DNA of 64,000 nucleotides from Chitinophagaceae bacterium 26-R-25 (lineage in GTDB: Bacteria > Bacteroidota > Bacteroidia > Chitinophagales > Chitinophagaceae), in NCBI GenBank assembly GCA_029906195.1, contig JARWSJ010000001.1, positions 372,001 through 436,000 on the forward strand. Direction: 5' to 3'. The position numbers and the translations under genes were made by a program. This document shows, one piece after another, positions 34,871 to 44,545 of the stretch. Positions within the stretch are counted from its first letter, which is position 1, and each line of letters begins with the position of its first letter. The notes beneath the pieces are model-generated. The model ran no database searches and was not told the DNA's origin. It worked only from the letters and a program-made list of their open reading frames with translations.

Positions 34871-35464
34871 ATGGCAGTAGTAGTCCCTCTTTTTAATGAA
34901 CATGAACTGCTTAGAAAAATAGCAGAGGGAGACCAGCGTGCGTTTGGCGTGCTGTTTGAACAGCGCCAGCAAGTAATTTTTAATATCGCCTACAAACTTA
35001 CAAAGTCAAGGAGCACCGCCAAAGAGATCGTTCAGGATGTATTTCTTAAATTATGGAACAAGCGGGAAGAACTGCATGCGCTTGATAATTTCAGTGCTTA
35101 TATTAACAGGATGGCCCGCAACCAAAGCATTGACGTTCTTCGTTTGCAGGCAAGGGAAGCGCTCCGCACTATTCAGTTGCAGGAAGGACACCTTGAAAAT
35201 GGTGATTTTCAAACTGAGGAAACCCTGCAATTCCGGGAAACCGGCAAGGTATTGCAAATGGCACTGGAATCATTGTCACCCCAGCAGCGCAAGGTGTACG
35301 ACCTTTGCCATGAACAAGGGATGAAATATGAAGAAGCCGCGCGTGAACTGGGCCTCAGCCGCGGCACTGTACATTCACATATGAAGCAGGCGTTGAAGAA
35401 CATCCGGACCTACGTAAAACAGCTGGATGCCATGTTACTTCTTTTGGTCCTTTTGGATAAATAA
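34871..35464 (+). CDS. ECF sigma factor with hydrophobic C-terminal tail (locus 3)
   Basis: 197 residues from the ATG at 34871. Region 2 is LFEQRQQVIFNIAYKLTKSRSTAKEIVQDVFLKLWNKREEL and region 4 is MKYEEAARELGLSRGTVHSHMKQALKNIRTYV (pattern only). The tail LDAMLLLLVLLDK is strongly hydrophobic, as in the divergent sigma factor of locus 2. It heads a plus-strand locus running to 46659 and should transcribe it after release from the FecR protein encoded next. The common spacer with the opposite sigma gene makes cross-regulation possible. Confidence 0.92.
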   Translation: MAVVVPLFNEHELLRKIAEGDQRAFGVLFEQRQQVIFNIAYKLTKSRSTAKEIVQDVFLKLWNKREELHALDNFSAYINRMARNQSIDVLRLQAREALRTIQLQEGHLENGDFQTEETLQFRETGKVLQMALESLSPQQRKVYDLCHEQGMKYEEAARELGLSRGTVHSHMKQALKNIRTYVKQLDAMLLLLVLLDK

Positions 35465-35600
35465 TGTCGTTGTTATAGCTGTCAACCTACACTGCAAAAA
35501 AAATACAATCAAGTCAGAAAAAAAATATTGAACCAGACTACCCCTGGGTATTCCTTTCCATCGTCAACCTTATAAGACGTCGATATCACGTTTTAAAGCA

Positions 35601-36803
35601 ATGACACAACAATCAGCATTTTCCAGGCTATTCAGAAAATATATAGACGGAACCGCGAGCGCCGACGAAACGGAATTATTTCTTGAAATGGTGGCGAAGG
35701 ATGAGTCGCAGGAAGAACTGGCAACGTTGGTGGACATGGAAATGCTTTCCCCTGACCAGCCGTACAGCCTTGATCAGAAGGAAAAGCAAACAATACTCGA
35801 AAATATTTATTCATCCGGAAGGATTCAACGCAATGCAACAGGCAAAAAGCGAGGCATGTGGCCACGCATCGCGGTTGCGGCATCGATCATATTTTGTGTC
35901 TCTGTTGGTGGATACTTTATTTTTCATAATGCAGGTTCATCTGTCAACAATGGAAATGTGAAAGCGGACATCGAGCACGGTAGTAATGGCGCTACACTAA
36001 TATTGGCCGATGGAAGGAAAGTTGTACTGGATGATTCCAAAATAGGAGAGATCGGCCCCCAGAATGGAACCAATCTGCATAAAGCGGGTGACAGTCTGTT
36101 GGTTTACCAAAACGGTGAAGGAGCAGCAAGTGCAACTGTGTACTATAATACGCTTGAAACATCCCCCGGTAAACAGTATTCAGTGGTGTTGCCAGATGGA
36201 AGCAAAGTATGGTTAAATGCGGCTTCGTCCCTTAAATACCCTACTTCTTTCACAGGGACGGAAAGAAGGGTAGAACTTACTGGTGAGGCTTACTTTGAAG
36301 TGGCACACAATACAGCTAAACCATTCAGAGTGCAGACCGATGACCAGGTGGTCGAGGTGCTGGGGACACATTTCGATATAAAGGCTTATCGCGATGAAAC
36401 CGCCACGTGGACAACACTTTTACAGGGCGCAGTCAAAGTGGAAAATAGCCGGCATCAATCTGCGGTGTTAGTACCGGGACAGCAGGCGGTCAACGGAAAT
36501 GCCGCGGCATTGCAGATAGTTAGCAAGATTGATGAAAGCGCGGTTTTAGATTGGAAGAACGGAGAGTTTGTCTTTACCGGACAATCACTGGAAAGTATTT
36601 TGCGCGAAGTCTCAAGATGGTATAACGTTGAAGTAGAATACAAGGACGAATCGCTGAGAAGAGAGCATTTCGTAGGATCAGTATCAAAATGGTCCAATGC
36701 TTCCGATGTGCTGGATGCGCTCGCACTAACCGGAACTGTAAAATTTACTATAAAGCAGGACGATGTGCATAAAAATGGAAAGAAAATCATCGTCATGAAA
36801 TAA
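35601..36803 (+). CDS. FecR-family anti-sigma factor (locus 3)
   Basis: 400 residues. The N-terminal sigma-binding segment contains FRKYIDGTASADETELFLEM; the membrane helix is at about 86-107 (IAVAASIIFCVSVGGYFIF); the FecR domain at about 190-290 (VVLPDGSKVWLNAASSLKYP, ELTGEAYFEVAHN); and DUF4974 follows at about 325-400. It is the partner of the sigma factor upstream and of the STN domain of the SusC downstream. The 136-nt gap before it and the 130-nt gap after it are both typical of these modules. Confidence 0.92.
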   Translation: MTQQSAFSRLFRKYIDGTASADETELFLEMVAKDESQEELATLVDMEMLSPDQPYSLDQKEKQTILENIYSSGRIQRNATGKKRGMWPRIAVAASIIFCVSVGGYFIFHNAGSSVNNGNVKADIEHGSNGATLILADGRKVVLDDSKIGEIGPQNGTNLHKAGDSLLVYQNGEGAASATVYYNTLETSPGKQYSVVLPDGSKVWLNAASSLKYPTSFTGTERRVELTGEAYFEVAHNTAKPFRVQTDDQVVEVLGTHFDIKAYRDETATWTTLLQGAVKVENSRHQSAVLVPGQQAVNGNAAALQIVSKIDESAVLDWKNGEFVFTGQSLESILREVSRWYNVEVEYKDESLRREHFVGSVSKWSNASDVLDALALTGTVKFTIKQDDVHKNGKKIIVMK

Positions 36804-36932
36804 GTATTATCTCTATCATTATAGGTTGCACAAAAAATCCGGAAGCCAACTGACATTGGGATCCGGACATGCTGTAGAGTGTAATAAAAAAAGGATGCGA
36901 TCCAATCTTTAAACCAAACTCTAACTTTTCAA

Positions 36933-39900
36933 ATGTACAAAACTTACTCGCACTATGCAGAGCGGGCATGCCCATTTCTGTTAAAAAGGATTCCGTTACA
37001 TGTGAATAGCGGATCATTAAAAGATGCTTCTCCGGCCGAACACCGCGCCTGGCAATGGGTTCGGGAAATAAAAGTCCTTCTTTTGGTCTTTTTATTATTT
37101 GCTTCAGCCTCTGCTTTTTCACAAAATAGTATAACCATGTCCGTTAAAAATGCGGCAATGGTAGATGTGTTGCAACAGGTGAAGGAAAAATCCGGCTACC
37201 GGGTATTGTATAACGAGAAAACCCTGGAAGGCAGTAAGCCTGTAACCGTTAATCTTAAAGCTGTGACCCTACAGTTTGCACTCGCTGAAATTTTCAAAGG
37301 ACAGCCAATCACATACACTATTAACAAAAATGTGATTGTCATCCGGCGAAACACAGAAGTTGTTCCCGCAGCGGAAGGTCCCAAGAAAGCTTTCGAGGTT
37401 ATTCCGGTCACTGGTTTAGTAGTCGGTGAAAAAGGCGAGGCATTACCGGCAGCCACTATCACCATTGATAATACAGCCATTCGTTTTACAACAGACAGCC
37501 GGGGCAGCTTTAATATGACGGTGCCGGAGGATGGGACGATGATCATCTCGTATATAGGCTATGAAACGGACACTGTCGCCATCATGGGACAGCATAATTT
37601 TCAAATTAAGCTCAAACTATCAGGAAACAAACTTAATGAAGTAATGGTGTCCACAGGCTACCAGAAATTAAACAAAGAACGTACAACCGGTTCTTTCGGG
37701 AAGCCAGATATGGAAGTTTTCGAGGCGCGAACGGGGACAATGGATGTTGTTTCCCGGCTTGAAGGCCTTGTAGCCGGTTTAACGGTAATCCCCGGTCCCA
37801 ATGGGATCGTGAATAACAACAACAGGCTTGGCAATGGAAACACCACGCAGAAAAGTATTATCAGGGGACCAAGCAGTGTTCAGCTTTCCTCAGATCCGTT
37901 GTATGTGGTGAATGGATTGCCGGTTGCTGATTTCAGTACGATTAACCCAAATGATATTGCTGATATCACCGTATTGAAAGATGCGGCAGCGACGGCCATT
38001 TGGGGAGCCAGAGCGGCAAATGGCGTTATTGTAGTGACCACAAAAAGCGGGAGCAGGAACAACAAAATGAAGATTGGCTATAGCGGCTTTGTCAACTTTA
38101 TGGGGAAGCCTGATTTTGATTACGGTAAAATGCTCTCCAGCCAACAATACATACAGGTTGCAAAGGAAACATTCAACCCCACTCAATTCCCCTATTTTAC
38201 GCTGGGTACGGCTTACGTAACTCCCCATGAGCAAATTCTGTACAATCAATATGCTTCCAAAATAACCGAAGCCGAGGCCAATAAAAGCCTGGACAGTCTG
38301 TCTGCCATTAACAATGCGGCCCAGATTAAAGATTTGCTTTACCGGAACGCGATTACAACGAGTCATACGTTGTCCCTGTCCGGTGGTACGCAGCACTACA
38401 CTTACTATACTGCCATTTCAAACACGGATATAATTGGTAACCGGCCCGGCCAAAATGAAAATGCATTCCGGGTTAATTTGAACCAGGAATTAAACATCAA
38501 CAAAGCGCTAAGCATTTCGCTGTATACGAACTTAAATAATACGCTGAGAAGTTCGACGAGGCAACCTGACGTAAGCAACTTGTTTGTTCCTTACCAGCTA
38601 TTCCGTGACAACCAGGGAAACAATTTGAATATGAACTGGGCGCAGGGATTGTCCCCCGAAACAAGAGCGGATTACCAGGCAAGAAGCCGGATCAACCTGG
38701 ACTATAATCCCATGAATGAAATAAATTACGGTTTCACAAAAACAAATAACCTGGCCATCAATGTGACAGGAGGAATTACCCTTAAACTTTTTAAAGGGTT
38801 GAGCTTCCAGGGCACTTATGGCTATCAGAAAGCACCCGGCCAAACGAAGAGCTATGATGATAGCAAAGAATATCTCGTCAGGAAAGATTTGTTGAATTTT
38901 ACGGTGGCTCCATCAACCACAACCGCCCCCATTTACTATTTGCCAACCACAGGCGGTACTTACCAGGTAACCAACAATGATCAACGCGGCTGGACACTAC
39001 GGAATCAATTAGTTTATAACACATTTATCAGAAAGGGAAAGGATCGTCTTAACGTCCAGTTTGGCCAGGAAGCCCGTGAACTGGTAAATTCCGGCAGTAT
39101 GACCAGGCTGAGAGGGTATGATCTCGATCTACTGACTTATCCCCCGCTTGATTATAAAACTTTAAACAATGGGATATTTGGTACAGTCACTTCATTCAGA
39201 AGTGCACTGCAGGAGCTTCCTTCTATGTCAGTAGAAGAAACTTCGCGATTTAGCTCCTATTTCTCGCTGGCCAGCTACACATTCAACGACAAATACAGTG
39301 TCGACGCGAGTTGGAGAGTGGATCACAGCAACCTGATCGGATCTGATGTTTCTGCCCAGAATAAGCCAGTCTATAGCGTGGGTGCCAAATGGAACATTCA
39401 AAAAGAGCGCTTCTTAAGTTCGAATCAATGGATTGACAACCTGGCCCTGAGAGCCACCTACGGGGTTACCGGCAATTCACCATATGTTGGAGCTGCCGCG
39501 CTGAATGATGTGTTGGTCGTTGAGAACAATTTCATGACGACACCTGTGGCAGGGACAGGAGTTATTATAAACAGTCCCGCGAATACCAAACTTGCATGGG
39601 AAACGACCAAAACCATTAACATTGGGCTTGATTTTGCGGTGCTGAAATCAAGGCTAAGCGGCAGTATAGAGTTCTATAATAAGAATACCACGAACCTTTT
39701 GGGAAATATTTCGCCGAACCCATTAAACGGCTTCCAATCGGCAAAAGGGAATCTCGGAGAACTGAGCAATAAGGGCATTGAAATGGCGCTCAGGTCTGTC
39801 AACATCCAGGGCAAGGATTTTGCCTGGACCAGTTCGCTGACATTCAGTTATAATAAAAGCAAACTACTATCATATCAAAATGTTCCCAGTTTTCTGAACA

Positions 39901-40616
39901 CCGCCCTTGGTAAAGTAGGCTCTGAATACATGGTTGGGTATAGCATGGCTTCTTTATTTGCTTACAACTATGCGGGGCTGGATAATAAAGGGAATCCGCA
40001 AATCAGGTTGGCCAAAGGCACTGTAACCGCCGATCCTTCCATTGCCATGCCGGAGGACGTGATTTACAAGGGGACTGTGATCCCTGTCTACAACGGCGGT
40101 TTTACAAATGTCTTTAGGTACAAAGCCTTTTCATTAACCGCCAATATGATTTATAGCCTGGGTAACGTAATGCGTAAAGACATTAATACCGTGTTTTCAG
40201 GCAGGATCACCGGCGGCAGCACCGGCATATTTTCAGGCAATTTGAATTCCTATTTCCTGGACCGCTGGCAGAAACCGGGTGAAGAAGCATATACCGATAT
40301 CCCTGCTTACATTCCCGATGAAAATCCTTTTACCTCCACCCGGAACCTGGATTACTACCGCTTCGCCAGCACCAACATTGTTAGCGCCTCCTATATCAAA
40401 TTGCGGGATATTACCTTATCCTACCAGCTACCGGAATCCCTGCTCAATAAGGCTAAAATATCTTCTGTAAACTTTTATGTGCAGGCTTCGAATTTCATGG
40501 TGTGGAAGGCAAATAAAGCTGACATAGATCCGGAATACCAAAACTTCACTTCAGGATACAGAAGTATTCCTCCCTATAAACATGCCTTTAGCTTCGGCAC
40601 CAATATCAACTTTTAA
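36933..40616 (+). CDS. SusC/RagA-family TonB-dependent transporter with STN domain (locus 3)
   Basis: 1227 residues from the ATG at 36933. An unusually long N-terminal leader (about 45 residues, with AERACPFLLKRIPLH) precedes the hydrophobic signal at about 50-65 (VLLLVFLLFASASAFS). Then come STN (about 70-122), CarboxypepD_reg-like (about 145-225; GEKGEALPAATITIDN, SYIGYETD), plug with ATAIWGARAANGVIVVTTKSG near 352-370, and the barrel, ending with HAFSFGTNINF. It pairs with the SusD 22 nt downstream. Downstream thioredoxin-fold proteins and a protease suggest a proteinaceous cargo (inference). Confidence 0.92.
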   Translation: MYKTYSHYAERACPFLLKRIPLHVNSGSLKDASPAEHRAWQWVREIKVLLLVFLLFASASAFSQNSITMSVKNAAMVDVLQQVKEKSGYRVLYNEKTLEGSKPVTVNLKAVTLQFALAEIFKGQPITYTINKNVIVIRRNTEVVPAAEGPKKAFEVIPVTGLVVGEKGEALPAATITIDNTAIRFTTDSRGSFNMTVPEDGTMIISYIGYETDTVAIMGQHNFQIKLKLSGNKLNEVMVSTGYQKLNKERTTGSFGKPDMEVFEARTGTMDVVSRLEGLVAGLTVIPGPNGIVNNNNRLGNGNTTQKSIIRGPSSVQLSSDPLYVVNGLPVADFSTINPNDIADITVLKDAAATAIWGARAANGVIVVTTKSGSRNNKMKIGYSGFVNFMGKPDFDYGKMLSSQQYIQVAKETFNPTQFPYFTLGTAYVTPHEQILYNQYASKITEAEANKSLDSLSAINNAAQIKDLLYRNAITTSHTLSLSGGTQHYTYYTAISNTDIIGNRPGQNENAFRVNLNQELNINKALSISLYTNLNNTLRSSTRQPDVSNLFVPYQLFRDNQGNNLNMNWAQGLSPETRADYQARSRINLDYNPMNEINYGFTKTNNLAINVTGGITLKLFKGLSFQGTYGYQKAPGQTKSYDDSKEYLVRKDLLNFTVAPSTTTAPIYYLPTTGGTYQVTNNDQRGWTLRNQLVYNTFIRKGKDRLNVQFGQEARELVNSGSMTRLRGYDLDLLTYPPLDYKTLNNGIFGTVTSFRSALQELPSMSVEETSRFSSYFSLASYTFNDKYSVDASWRVDHSNLIGSDVSAQNKPVYSVGAKWNIQKERFLSSNQWIDNLALRATYGVTGNSPYVGAAALNDVLVVENNFMTTPVAGTGVIINSPANTKLAWETTKTINIGLDFAVLKSRLSGSIEFYNKNTTNLLGNISPNPLNGFQSAKGNLGELSNKGIEMALRSVNIQGKDFAWTSSLTFSYNKSKLLSYQNVPSFLNTALGKVGSEYMVGYSMASLFAYNYAGLDNKGNPQIRLAKGTVTADPSIAMPEDVIYKGTVIPVYNGGFTNVFRYKAFSLTANMIYSLGNVMRKDINTVFSGRITGGSTGIFSGNLNSYFLDRWQKPGEEAYTDIPAYIPDENPFTSTRNLDYYRFASTNIVSASYIKLRDITLSYQLPESLLNKAKISSVNFYVQASNFMVWKANKADIDPEYQNFTSGYRSIPPYKHAFSFGTNINF

Positions 40617-40638
40617 TTCCTGAAAAAACTAAAGAAGA

Positions 40639-42090
40639 ATGAACAAGAAAATATATAAAATCACCTCGCTGTTGCTGTTGGTTTCCATCTGCTCATGCAA
40701 AAAGGATTTTTTGAACGTTGTGCCCAAAGGAAGCCTGATTGCTACTACTACCGCCGACTACAATTTGTTGATGAATAGCATATCCTTTTATCAATATAAC
40801 AACGGGTTGCCGACCCTTTTACTGGGTGACGACGTAGTAGCTGAGGAGAGCGTATTTCAATATCAAAGTGCAAGCTCCAAACAGCTATTTCAATACCAGG
40901 GCATTATTTATAAAATTGATGATACTCCCTGGGAAATACAGAACTATATGGGCAATATCTACGCCTGTAACAAGATTATCAATGAAGTGATGACCTCCAC
41001 TGAAGGCTCGGACACGCAAAAAAAGAGTTTATTGGCTGAAGCCAGAGCCACAAGGGCATGGATAAACTTTCAACTGATCAATTTTTATGGCAAACCGTAT
41101 GTTGCTTCCACCGCCAATACCGATCAGGGTTTTCCGATCATAACGACTGCGGATGTGTCCCAAAAAACATTTAGCCGCGGTACGGTGCAGGAGATGTACG
41201 ACTTCATCATGAAGGACCTTACTGCCGCTATACCCGACCTTCTTTCAGAAAGCTCCATTCAAACAAGGCTGTCCAGAACAGCAGCTGAGGGAATTTTGGG
41301 TAAGGTGTACCTTTTTATGGGCAAAAACAATGAGGCATTGACCCAATTCAATGCTGCTTTTGCCGGCATTGCGGCCTCTGCAAAACCAGCTGTATTATAC
41401 GATTATAATGTAACCCTGGCACCAGGTGGCTCTTTTTTGCCTATCGGTTTTTTTGGCCCCCACTATCCGGGAAATGACCTGACTGATATGACCGAATCTA
41501 TACTTGCCAAGAGCTCCGTTTCAGGTATTAGTAGTTACAACGGGTACAGTACCAGGGGACTTGAACTGGCTCCGCCAACACAAGCATTATTCGGGTCATC
41601 GGATTTAAGGCTTCAATTATATGCCAATCATTTTGATGATGGTAGTCCTGTTCCTGCCGGCCGTATCCGTAAGTATGCATTTCAATATGCCTGGGTAGGG
41701 CTACAACTTTCAGACTTATACCTGCTGCGTGCAGAAACCCGTGCGCGACTCAATGATCTCCCGGGCGCAACGGCAGATGTGGAGTACCTGAGAAAACACA
41801 GGATGCCACAACCGGATGCTGTTGTACCTGCAGCTACGGCAGTAGATCAAACGGCACTGATCAAATTTATCATTGAAGAACGCCAGCGTGAATTTGCCCA
41901 GGAAGGTTATCGTTGGTTCGATATGAGAAGGCTATCCGTTGACCCTATATTTTCGGGTGCAGCTTATGCCCATACACTGTATACGATCAACGGGGGAACC
42001 CAAACTTACCCGATGCCAGCAATAAGACTGGTCATGCAATTGCCGCCCAGTATCATGGCAGCCAATCCCAACTTTACTAACAATCAATAA
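40639..42090 (+). CDS. RagB/SusD-family outer-membrane lipoprotein (locus 3)
   Basis: 483 residues with a lipoprotein signal (LLLVSICSCKKDFLNVVPKGS, Cys at 20). SusD pattern: helices around LLAEARATRAWINFQLINFYGKPY, AAEGILGKVYLFMGKNNEAL, QLSDLYLLRAETRARL, and the C-terminal EERQREFAQEGYRWFDMRRL block. It binds ligand above the SusC pore encoded just upstream. The operon continues without a promoter-sized gap into a thioredoxin-fold protein (13 nt). Confidence 0.93.
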   Translation: MNKKIYKITSLLLLVSICSCKKDFLNVVPKGSLIATTTADYNLLMNSISFYQYNNGLPTLLLGDDVVAEESVFQYQSASSKQLFQYQGIIYKIDDTPWEIQNYMGNIYACNKIINEVMTSTEGSDTQKKSLLAEARATRAWINFQLINFYGKPYVASTANTDQGFPIITTADVSQKTFSRGTVQEMYDFIMKDLTAAIPDLLSESSIQTRLSRTAAEGILGKVYLFMGKNNEALTQFNAAFAGIAASAKPAVLYDYNVTLAPGGSFLPIGFFGPHYPGNDLTDMTESILAKSSVSGISSYNGYSTRGLELAPPTQALFGSSDLRLQLYANHFDDGSPVPAGRIRKYAFQYAWVGLQLSDLYLLRAETRARLNDLPGATADVEYLRKHRMPQPDAVVPAATAVDQTALIKFIIEERQREFAQEGYRWFDMRRLSVDPIFSGAAYAHTLYTINGGTQTYPMPAIRLVMQLPPSIMAANPNFTNNQ

Positions 42091-42103
42091 ATTTTTGACA
42101 AAC

Positions 42104-43264
42104 ATGAATTTTAAAGCAAATCAATTCAGAACATTCACACTTGCTACTATGCTCATTGTAGCCGCTCAGCTAAGTGCCCAGCAGCGATACACCATACAAG
42201 GAAACCTGGGTAAGGATAAACAGGGGAAAGTACTGCTGGTCTATAACGATGCAAATGACAAGCCCATCAAGGATTCTGCGGAAGTTAAGAATGGTGTCTT
42301 CCAATTGAGTGGCACTATTGCAGAACCAGCTCATGCAACACTGGAGCTTAACCCAACTGGCCTTGGCCTGGGGCCGGACAGTGATATCCAGGATTTTTTT
42401 CTCGACCCGGGCAAAACCACGGTGATCAGTACCGCGGGGATGATTAACGCAACCATTACCGGCGGCGCTTCACAGGTCGATTTCACCATGATCATGAAAG
42501 AATATAAAGTGCTTGCCGACAAGGGTAAAAGACTCGACACTTTATACCAGAAATACAGCGCCGACGGCAATGATGACGGACTAAAATCCATACGCACAGA
42601 GGGTCAACAGTTAAAAGCTAAAAGAGTGGAGATCCAAAATGCTTTTGTGAAAGAGCATCCGGAAAGCTTTGTGGCCTTTAGCCTGTGGTTAAGAAGGGCT
42701 AACAGTGGCGTAATCGACGTTCCTGTCGTAGAACCCGGATTTAACGCCTTTGGCGAAAAGATCAGGAATTCCCCGACCGGAAAGAAGGTAGCCAAACGAA
42801 TTGCCATTGCAAAGTCCCTGGAACCGGGAAACCCAGCCATCGATTTCACCCTCCCGGATACTTCAGGGAAAATGGTTTCCCTGTCCTCTTTCAAAGGCAA
42901 AAACGTGCTGCTGTGTTTTTGGTTCCGGAATTTTGTGCCCTTTGAAACGTTCAGTTTCGTGATGACCAAAATGAACAAGCAGGCTAAAGCGAATAATCTG
43001 GCTATTGTATCAGTTTATTATAACATCGACAACACGGATTGGCAAACAATACTTCATGAGAACGGAATGACCTGGACTAACCTGATCGATAGGGACGGAA
43101 TCGTGGGGAATTTGCCGGTAAGCCAGGTGGCGAAGGCCTATGATCTTAATATTTCCGGCATACCGCAGTGGATACTCATCGGACCTGACGGGAAGGTTGT
43201 AGCTCGCAATATCAACCTTGCAGGAGATCCGGTGGCAGACGTCAATAAATTGTTGGGGAGGTAG
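42104..43264 (+). CDS. TlpA-like thioredoxin-fold protein lacking both redox cysteines
   Basis: 386 residues from the ATG at 42104; the frame to 42095 would use TTG. Signal peptide (cut near LSA-Q, residue 25), DUF4369-like domain (about 28-122), helical linker, AhpC/TSA-like domain (about 243-386). Where active family members read FW-A-S-W-C-G-P-C, this protein has F272-W-F-R-N-F277-V-P-F280, so both catalytic cysteines are Phe while the flanking fold residues (FW, VP, the later ISGIPQWILIGPDGKVVARN) are kept. It cannot act as a disulfide reductase and may bind substrate or partner proteins. It is followed by two family members that keep C-x-x-C. Confidence 0.88.
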   Translation: MNFKANQFRTFTLATMLIVAAQLSAQQRYTIQGNLGKDKQGKVLLVYNDANDKPIKDSAEVKNGVFQLSGTIAEPAHATLELNPTGLGLGPDSDIQDFFLDPGKTTVISTAGMINATITGGASQVDFTMIMKEYKVLADKGKRLDTLYQKYSADGNDDGLKSIRTEGQQLKAKRVEIQNAFVKEHPESFVAFSLWLRRANSGVIDVPVVEPGFNAFGEKIRNSPTGKKVAKRIAIAKSLEPGNPAIDFTLPDTSGKMVSLSSFKGKNVLLCFWFRNFVPFETFSFVMTKMNKQAKANNLAIVSVYYNIDNTDWQTILHENGMTWTNLIDRDGIVGNLPVSQVAKAYDLNISGIPQWILIGPDGKVVARNINLAGDPVADVNKLLGR

Positions 43265-43266
43265 AC

Positions 43267-44466
43267 ATGAGAACTACAGTTAACACCGTCCTTAAAATTA
43301 CGCGGCTTGGCGCCCTCGCGCTGGCCATCCCGATGGCATCCCTCGCCCAGGTGCCTGCCGCTGCAGGCACTGCCCCGGATGATGCAAAAATAAAATCCGA
43401 CCATCAGCAGCAAACTGCCGCTGACTTTAATAGGGCACTTTTTGACCACGATCTGCGGGCTGTGGATTCCATTCTCGGAGGTAAGCCGGATAAATCCAGG
43501 ACCGGTATGTACCGGAGAGCAGCAGCGTTTTTACTGGAAAACGATGTAGATATGCAACGGGCGGAAAAGTATGCCGCAATTGCCTACGAATTGTCCAGGG
43601 AAACCTACGCGCACCCGGCGGATGAGTATGACCGGCAAATAGCCCCTCCGAATGTAAGCAAAGCCTCGGAGCTTATGGGCAGCATTGCCGCGAGCAAAGG
43701 TGACTTTGCCACTGCCATGCGGTATTATACCGAAAAACCCGATACTCCCAGGTCCGGCTCTGCTAAAATGGAGGCATTGTACCTGTTGACCGTGGCTCAC
43801 TCGGATAAATACGCAACAGTTAAACAAAAACTAGCGTCCAAAGTATCCTCCGGGGACTTTAGCCCGGAAATAAAAGCCGCCGTTCAGCTGGTTTACAATA
43901 AGGAAAACCGAGGAAAAGCGGAAGGTTTTGAAACATACTACGATTCGCTAAAAGCCATGTATAAACCCGAAAATGATCAGGCCAGAAACGAGGAGTTGTC
44001 AAGGCTAAAGAAGCAGATGACAGGCAGGCAGGCCGATGATTTTTCCCTGTTCGATACCGAGGGTAAGCGGGTTATCCTGAGTTCGCTGAAAGGCAAGGTA
44101 GTCGTACTGGATTTTTGGGCAACCTGGTGCGTGCCCTGCCTGGCCTCTTTTCCCGCCATGCGGCGCGTAATGGACAAATATGAGACTGAGCAGGATGTGG
44201 TTTTCCTTTTTGTCAATACAATGGAAAAAGACAAGGATATCAAATCATGGATTGCAAAGTTCAAAGCAGAACATAACTATACTTTCCCGATACTGCTGGA
44301 CACTGACAACAAAGTCATGTCTTCCTTTCACAGCATGGGATTACCTACAAAAGCGATCATCGACAGGGAGGGGATAATCCGGTTTACAACAGTGGGCTTC
44401 TCAGGGGATGCTGAGTTGGTCAGCGAATTGACAGATATGATCGAGTTGACAAAAAGCGCTAAATAA
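43267..44466 (+). CDS. TlpA-like thiol:disulfide oxidoreductase with long N-terminal helical domain
   Basis: 399 residues, starting 3 nt after the previous stop. A signal peptide (cut near SLA-Q, residue 28) is followed by a long alpha-helical region (about 45-245) with TPR-like character (RGT..RRAAAFLLENDVDMQRAEKYA and SELMGSIAASKGDFATAMRYY). The thioredoxin fold spans about 255-399 with an intact W287-C288-V-P-C291 and cis-Pro MGLPTKAII. It should act as a periplasmic disulfide reductase or isomerase. The TPR-like part could dock onto a partner protein. It is in one operon with two sister genes. Confidence 0.88.
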   Translation: MRTTVNTVLKITRLGALALAIPMASLAQVPAAAGTAPDDAKIKSDHQQQTAADFNRALFDHDLRAVDSILGGKPDKSRTGMYRRAAAFLLENDVDMQRAEKYAAIAYELSRETYAHPADEYDRQIAPPNVSKASELMGSIAASKGDFATAMRYYTEKPDTPRSGSAKMEALYLLTVAHSDKYATVKQKLASKVSSGDFSPEIKAAVQLVYNKENRGKAEGFETYYDSLKAMYKPENDQARNEELSRLKKQMTGRQADDFSLFDTEGKRVILSSLKGKVVVLDFWATWCVPCLASFPAMRRVMDKYETEQDVVFLFVNTMEKDKDIKSWIAKFKAEHNYTFPILLDTDNKVMSSFHSMGLPTKAIIDREGIIRFTTVGFSGDAELVSELTDMIELTKSAK

Positions 44467-44545
44467 CGAGGAGTCGAAGAGCCGGGAGGGGAATTTTCCG
44501 CCCGGCCCGGTCTCCTCTCTGACACGCAACAAAAAAATAAACAAA

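Noticed and set aside
37890-38396. 168-codon minus-strand frame inside susC of locus 3
   Set aside because: Lies fully within the plug-coding part of SusC; no independent motif.
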